Below, one piece after another: positions 59,719-64,000 of a DNA stretch of 64,000 bases. How positions within the stretch are numbered: position 1 is the stretch's first letter; each line of letters begins with the position of its first letter. Location: contig NZ_BSTF01000007.1 of assembly GCF_030269365.1 (NCBI RefSeq), forward strand, positions 310,001 to 374,000, written 5' to 3'. The notes beneath the pieces were generated by a model. That model was not told where the DNA came from, ran no database searches, and worked only from the letters and a program-made list of their open reading frames with translations. The position numbers and the translations under genes are program-made. This DNA is from Lentzea sp. NBRC 102530 (lineage in GTDB: Bacteria; Actinomycetota; Actinomycetes; Mycobacteriales; Pseudonocardiaceae).

Positions 59719-59724
59719 AGCCTA
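59719..59724 (-). promoter_or_regulatory. -10 box TAGGCT of the dehydrogenase gene
   Basis: On the minus strand TAGGCT is followed by GGCGATC and then the ATG at 59711, the same 7-base spacing as at 9590-9603, which suggests a leaderless transcript. Confidence 0.5.
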
Positions 59725-59783
59725 GGGCCTGTGTCGAAGCCCGGTCCGATGGGAGTCCCGCCCGAGATGGGCCGTCCGGGTCG

Positions 59784-60167
59784 TCAGCTGACGCAGGCCA
59801 CCACGGCGAAGACCGTCTTGCCGGTCACCACGCCCGGCCGCCAGCCCCATTCGCGGGAGATGTTGTCCACGACGACGATTCCCCTGCCCCGGTTCTCCCC
59901 CAGGCGGGACCGGCCGTACACGGGCTGGGCGGGCGAGCCGTCGTCCACCTCCACCGTCACCTCGCACGGGTCGTGACCCAGCAGGAGGCGCAGGCGGCCG
60001 GTGCTCGGCGTGTGGTCGAGGACGTTCGTCACGAGCTCGGTCACCACGAGCTGGACGTCGTAGAGGTGGTCCTCGCCGAGCATCCGCAGGACCGTCGTGA
60101 GCTGCCTGCGCAGCGACGACATCGACATGCCGGGTTCCACGGGCAGGTCCGCCACCAGGGCCGTCAT
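59784..60167 (-). CDS. RsbW-like anti-sigma ATPase/serine kinase domain protein
   Basis: 127 residues, one HATPase_c_2 domain: LVVTELVTNVLDHTP (N box), VEVDDGSPAQP (D/G box) and GRGIVVVDNIS...TGKTVFAVVAC (G2 box). This is the typical actinobacterial single-domain anti-sigma regulatory kinase. The ATG overlaps the phosphatase stop (ATGA). It probably binds a sigma factor or anti-anti-sigma factor encoded elsewhere. It is the last gene of the operon. Confidence 0.9.
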   Translation of the reverse strand: MTALVADLPVEPGMSMSSLRRQLTTVLRMLGEDHLYDVQLVVTELVTNVLDHTPSTGRLRLLLGHDPCEVTVEVDDGSPAQPVYGRSRLGENRGRGIVVVDNISREWGWRPGVVTGKTVFAVVACVS

Positions 60168-61723
60168 CCGAGCCGTCGCAGCAACAGCAGCGCGATGTCG
60201 TCCTGCTTGCCCTGGCCCAGTTCGGTGAGCAGGCGGTCGGCCAGGTCGTCCATGTCCTCGGTGTTCGACACGGTGCCGCGCAGCTTCTCCATGCCCTCGT
60301 CCAGGTCGACGCCCGGCCGTTCGACCAGGCCATCGGTGATCAGCAGGACGGTGGTGCCGGGCGGCAACGGCAGTTCGGTGGCTTCCGGGCGGGCCAGCCC
60401 GATGCCCAGCAACGGGCCGTGGACGCCGGCGTAGCGCGCGCCCTGGTCGTCGACGACGAGAGGCGGGACGTGGCCCGCGTTCGCGACGGCCATCGTGCCC
60501 GTCGCCAGGTCCACGCGCAGCAGGCACATCGTGGTCAGCCCGCCGATCGGGTGGAAGCGCTGGAGCAGGGCGTCGACCCGGCGCAGGATCTCCGCCGGCC
60601 GGTGCCCGTCGACGGCGTACGCGCGCAACGTGTGCCGCACCTCCGCCATGACGGTGGCGGCTTCGATCGAGTGGCCGCACACGTCCCCGATGGCGATCAG
60701 CACGTGGTCGTCGAGCTCGATGACGTCGTAGAAGTCGCCGCCGATCTCGGCGTTGCTCGACGCCGGCACGTACCTCGCCGTCATCGGCAGCGCCGGGTTC
60801 CTCGGCAACGTGCGGGGCAGCAGGCTGCGTTGCAACGTCAGCGCGAGCGAGTGCTCCTCCGCGAACGTGTGCAGGCCCTCCGCCGCGAGCGCCGTCGCCT
60901 GACCGAGCTGGCGCAGCAGGTTGCGGTCCTCGTCGCTCGTCACCGCCGTCCACGCGACCGCGATGCCGATGGGCGGCCTGCGCGGCTTGGTGCGCACCAG
61001 CACCACCGCGGCGGGCTGCACCGGGTGCCACGGCGCGGGACCGTCCTCGACGAGCGCGACGCCGACGCCGGACAGCCGGGCCGACATCCACTGCTCGACC
61101 TCGGCGATGTCCGGCCGGTCAGGAGGACCGACGCCCGCCGCCGCGACGCGCAGGGAGTTCGACGGGGTGGTGAGGACCGCGGTCGCCGCCGTGCCGAGCA
61201 CGTCCGCGGCCCCGATCGCGGCCGCCTCGGCGAGCGCGTCGAACGTCGTCGCGGCGTTGATGGCGAACGTGGCGGTGGTCAGCCGGGTCAGCCGGGCGGC
61301 CAGGTGCTCGGCGAGGGCGCGGGCGCGGTGGTAACGCAGCGCCGCCTCGACGTTGGCGAGCAGCTCCCCCGGATCGACCGGCTCGGTCAGGTAGGCGTCC
61401 GCGCCGCGGGTGAGGCCGGTGACCTTGTCCTCGGGCTCGATGTAGGTCGCCGACAGCATCACGACGGGGATCGAGCTCGTGCGGGGATCCGACTTGATCC
61501 GCTCCGTGACGTCGTAGCCGCTCATGTCGGGCAGGTGCACGTCGAGCAGGATCAGGTCGAACGAGTCCGCTTCCAGCGCGACGAGCGCCTCGGCCGCCGT
61601 GGTCGCCTCGACGACCGTGTGACCGTTGCGGCGCAACCAGGTGCACGCGATGAAGCGGCTCGCTTCGAGGTCGTCGACCACGAGGACCCTGGCCGGTCCG
61701 CCGCCCATGGCTGTCGGGTTCAT
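60164..61723 (-). CDS. Receiver-GAF-SpoIIE phosphatase
   Basis: 519 residues. A receiver domain (about 12-130; VVDDLEASRF, Asp in LILLDVHLPDMSGYD, Lys replaced by Glu in YLTEPVDPGEL), a GAF-like linker (about 150-285) and a SpoIIE/PP2C domain (about 310-519; IGGDFYDVIEL, IGDVCGHSIEAATVM, VANAGHVPPLVV, LLITDGLVERPG, DDIALLLLR). The Lys-to-Glu change at the receiver's conserved lysine (KP motif) is unusual and may alter signalling. The ATG overlaps the kinase gene stop. Confidence 0.9.
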   Translation of the reverse strand: MNPTAMGGGPARVLVVDDLEASRFIACTWLRRNGHTVVEATTAAEALVALEADSFDLILLDVHLPDMSGYDVTERIKSDPRTSSIPVVMLSATYIEPEDKVTGLTRGADAYLTEPVDPGELLANVEAALRYHRARALAEHLAARLTRLTTATFAINAATTFDALAEAAAIGAADVLGTAATAVLTTPSNSLRVAAAGVGPPDRPDIAEVEQWMSARLSGVGVALVEDGPAPWHPVQPAAVVLVRTKPRRPPIGIAVAWTAVTSDEDRNLLRQLGQATALAAEGLHTFAEEHSLALTLQRSLLPRTLPRNPALPMTARYVPASSNAEIGGDFYDVIELDDHVLIAIGDVCGHSIEAATVMAEVRHTLRAYAVDGHRPAEILRRVDALLQRFHPIGGLTTMCLLRVDLATGTMAVANAGHVPPLVVDDQGARYAGVHGPLLGIGLARPEATELPLPPGTTVLLITDGLVERPGVDLDEGMEKLRGTVSNTEDMDDLADRLLTELGQGKQDDIALLLLRRLG

Positions 61724-63444
61724 CGGCTGTCCGTTCTGCGTGCGGTGAGCTGGGCGTCCCTGATCGCCCGGGACACCGTTTCCGGCGAGATCCGGGCCTC
61801 GTGCAGCATCGCCGCGCCGAGACCGTGCACGCTGCGCGCCAGACCACCGGGATCGTCGCCGCACACGATGACCACTGGTACCCCGGCGAGTTCTGGATCA
61901 AGCCTCAGCACCGACAGCACCGCACTGCCGCTCATCACCGGCGCGCCCGCGTGCACCACGACCAGGTCGGGCCGCCGCTGCTTCGCGAGGTTCAGGGCGC
62001 TGCGGCCGTCGCCGGTCTCGACGACCTCGGCGGCGATGCCCGTCAACGCGTCGCGGAGCCGGGCGCGGCCCGCCTCGTCGCCGTCCGCGATCACCGCGCA
62101 CGCGACCGGCGCGGCCTGGACGAGCTCGTCCTTCGCGGTGGGCAGGGTCAGCACGACCTCGGTGCCGACGCCCGGTGTGCTGCTCAGCGTCAGGGTCCCG
62201 CCGAGGATCTCGGCGAGCTTGCGCGCGTAGGACAGGCCGAGGCCCGTGCCGCCGGCACCGACCTGCAGCGCGTTCGGCACCTGGTAGAACTCCTCGAACA
62301 CCCTGGTCTGCTCGCCGGCCGGGATGCCGATTCCGGTGTCCACGACGACGAAGCGGACCTCGTCGGGTCCGGGGCCCGCCTCGGCGGTGAAGCGGATCTC
62401 GCCGCGCTTGGTGAACTTGACGGCGTTGGACAGCACGTTGCGCAGGATCCGCACGAGCATCGTCTCGTCGGTGACCAGCGGCGGCAGCGCGGGCGTCTCG
62501 TCGACGACCAGCTTCACGTCACCGGAGCGCAGCAACGGCCGCACCGCCGACCGCAGCTGGGAGATCACGTAGTCGAGCGCGACCGGCGCCGGTCGCGGCT
62601 GGAGGCTGCCGGACTCGGCCTTGGCGGTGTCGAGCAGTTCGTTCACCAGGGCGAGCAACGTCGCCGCGGACTCGTTGATCAGGTCCACGTGGTGGCGCTG
62701 GTCGTCGGTCATGGGGTCGCCGCCCGGCCCGCCGAGCAGCCGGGTCAGGCCGACCACCGAGTTGATCGGGCCGCGCAGCTCGTGGCTGATGTTGGACCAG
62801 AACCGGATCCGGGCGGCGGCCGCCTCGCGCAGTTCGGCGGACTTGGCGTCGAGTTCGGCGTAGAGGGCGACCACGCCCTGGTTGGTCTGCTCCAGCTCGT
62901 CGGACAGCTCCTGGTAGAGCGCGACGACACCGCGGTTGGTCTCCTCGAGCTCGGCGTTGAGCCGTTCCAGCTCCTTGCTCTTGGCCTCCAGGTGCTCGAG
63001 CGTCTCCAGCAGTTCCTGGTTCTGGGTGCGGAGTTCGTCGAGCGCGGTGGTGCCGGTGCTGTCGCGCAGGTCGTCCAGCAACGCGCCGTCGGGGACGACG
63101 GCGCGCGGGACGTGCTTCACGAGCGTCACGCCGGTCGAGGTCGTGAGCATCTCGTTCATCAGCCTGCGCGCGGTGTCCCAGCCGGGTCCTGCCGCGGTGA
63201 CCGGCGCGTGCCAGGTCAGTTCGACGAGCAGGGCCGCGACCGGGGCGCGCCGCAACCGGAAGACCGCGGTCGTGCTGACCTCCTGGCGCACGAGTTCCCG
63301 GCCGAGGTCGCTCAACGCCGTCGCCACGCGGATCTGGTCCTGGCCGTCGAGCCCCACCGACGCCGCGACCTGCCGGCCCCGCTGCCGGAGCAGGAACACG
63401 TCGGGCTCCTCGCCGACCACGAGGCGCAGCAGGTCGGTGGTCAT
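61720..63444 (-). CDS. Soluble hybrid histidine kinase with C-terminal receiver-like domain
   Basis: 574 residues, no membrane helices. An N-terminal ATPase-like/sensory region (1-130) is followed by a coiled coil with a duplicated phrase (ETNRGVVALYQELSDEL, QTNQGVVALYAELD), HisKA (FWSNISHELRGPINSVVGL), HATPase (NVLSNAVKFTKRG, DTGIGI, GTGLGLSYARKLAE) and a receiver-like end (DGDEAGRARLRDAL...PDLVVVHAGAPVMSG). In this last domain the usual phospho-acceptor Asp position reads VVVHAG, so the receiver is probably inactive. Coupled on both sides by ATGA overlaps to SpoIIE-type phosphatase genes. Confidence 0.88.
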   Translation of the reverse strand: MTTDLLRLVVGEEPDVFLLRQRGRQVAASVGLDGQDQIRVATALSDLGRELVRQEVSTTAVFRLRRAPVAALLVELTWHAPVTAAGPGWDTARRLMNEMLTTSTGVTLVKHVPRAVVPDGALLDDLRDSTGTTALDELRTQNQELLETLEHLEAKSKELERLNAELEETNRGVVALYQELSDELEQTNQGVVALYAELDAKSAELREAAAARIRFWSNISHELRGPINSVVGLTRLLGGPGGDPMTDDQRHHVDLINESAATLLALVNELLDTAKAESGSLQPRPAPVALDYVISQLRSAVRPLLRSGDVKLVVDETPALPPLVTDETMLVRILRNVLSNAVKFTKRGEIRFTAEAGPGPDEVRFVVVDTGIGIPAGEQTRVFEEFYQVPNALQVGAGGTGLGLSYARKLAEILGGTLTLSSTPGVGTEVVLTLPTAKDELVQAAPVACAVIADGDEAGRARLRDALTGIAAEVVETGDGRSALNLAKQRRPDLVVVHAGAPVMSGSAVLSVLRLDPELAGVPVVIVCGDDPGGLARSVHGLGAAMLHEARISPETVSRAIRDAQLTARRTDSR

Positions 63445-64000
63445 GCCGGTCTGGCCACGAGCACGCAGGCGTCGTCCCTGCGCACCCCCGCCTCGCGCAG
63501 CAACGTCGCCGCGATCAGCAGGGGCGGGTCGGCGCGCAGGTCGCTGCACTGCTCGGGGCCCCAGCGCTCGGTGAGGCCGTCGGAGTGCAGCACCACCACG
63601 GCGCGTTCCGGGAGCTGGTAGTCGAACGCGCGGATCGTGCGCGCCTGGTGACCCGCCACGCCGGGCACCGAGATCATGCCGTGCTTGCGGTCGTCGCCGA
63701 GCACGGCCGCGGCGATGTTGCCGAGCCCGCAGAAGCGCACGGTCCTGGCGCGGAGGTCGAGGTCGGCGACCGCCACCGCTCCCCCGCGCGTGCCCCGCAA
63801 CGCGGTGTGCAGGCGTGCGACCGCCTGCTCCGGCGGCAGGAAGGGCTGTTCGCGGAACAGGCGCACCGCGATGTCCGAGGCCGCCGCCGCGAGCGGTCCG
63901 TGCCCGGAGCCGTCGCACATCATCAACGTCATGCGGTCGGCGGTGCGGCAGGCCGCGTAGGCGTCACCGCACATCTCCTCACCGCTGATCGGCCTGGTCA
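63441..64000 (-). CDS. SpoIIE-type phosphatase domain protein (N-terminus beyond window)
   Basis: The last ~185 residues are visible, reading from the right edge with PISGEEMCGDAYAACRTADRMTLMMCDGSGHGPLAAAAS, GLGNIAAAVLGDD, VVVLHSDGLTERWG and DDACVLVARPA, the metal-binding motifs of SpoIIE/PP2C phosphatases. The frame stays open across the window edge, so the start is outside. Many relatives carry an RsbT-like ATPase domain before this region. It is the first visible gene of the partner-switching operon. Confidence 0.88.
   Translation of the reverse strand, partial: TRPISGEEMCGDAYAACRTADRMTLMMCDGSGHGPLAAAASDIAVRLFREQPFLPPEQAVARLHTALRGTRGGAVAVADLDLRARTVRFCGLGNIAAAVLGDDRKHGMISVPGVAGHQARTIRAFDYQLPERAVVVLHSDGLTERWGPEQCSDLRADPPLLIAATLLREAGVRRDDACVLVARPA

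Overview
The window is high-GC, densely packed DNA with many GTG/TTG starts and long chains of genes joined by ATGA or GTGA overlaps. Several genes have a TAGGCT-type -10 box 6-7 bases before the start codon, which suggests leaderless transcripts. The gene content (F5/8C-domain secreted enzymes, LacI and ROK sugar regulators, many NarL-type kinases, SpoIIE/RsbW-type partner switching, DUF3040, FxsB-like radical SAM enzymes) points to a filamentous actinomycete. Pseudonocardiaceae (Lentzea/Saccharothrix type) is my best guess, but it is an inference. No rRNA, tRNA, CRISPR array or insertion sequence was seen, and no gene-free stretch exceeds 300 bases.

Left part (1-12.6 kb): a minus-strand operon of secreted and membrane proteins with YtkA/FixH-like and His-motif domains (cut by the left edge), a NarL-type two-component pair, a lipoprotein, a three-gene signalling unit with two kinase-like proteins (one degenerate), a VanZ-like protein flanked by two copies of one 18-bp element, an OmpR-type regulator whose kinase has decayed to a pseudogene, a GrpB protein, and a DUF2236 (MpaB-like) protein fused to EF-hands.

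Sugar region (12.7-29.4 kb): two F5/8C-domain secreted proteins, a DUF1996 secreted protein, a GH3 beta-glucosidase, a LacI repressor and a LacI-type sensor domain lacking its DNA-binding part. Four copies of one palindrome (core GGAGAGCGCTCTCC) precede the enzyme genes and define a local regulon. A ROK regulator then faces a five-gene Dpp/Opp-type ABC transporter operon. The whole looks like secreted glycan breakdown followed by oligosaccharide uptake and intracellular hydrolysis.

Light and stress signalling (29.4-34.6 kb): heme oxygenase, single-domain response regulator and SpoIIE-type phosphatase stand divergently from a bacteriophytochrome histidine kinase that keeps its biliverdin cysteine.

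Peptide natural-product locus (35.8-43.4 kb, minus strand): two small precursor genes whose products share the C-terminal pattern AHTDHT...SSNPW, followed in one overlapping chain by an FxsB-like radical SAM enzyme, a luciferase-like monooxygenase fused to an amidohydrolase, two further radical SAM proteins and an HExxH putative peptide hydroxylase. This is the strongest candidate for an undescribed system in the window.

Right part (44-64 kb): a complete kdp potassium system (kdpFABCDE) with an additional 27-codon membrane peptide gene at its head, repeated CTTGAC boxes and a strong leader hairpin; an APC-type permease; a GntR / ADP-ribosylglycohydrolase / NCS1 permease / PfkB kinase operon; a short-chain dehydrogenase; and a second partner-switching operon (RsbW-like ATPase, receiver-SpoIIE phosphatase, hybrid kinase, and a phosphatase cut by the right edge).
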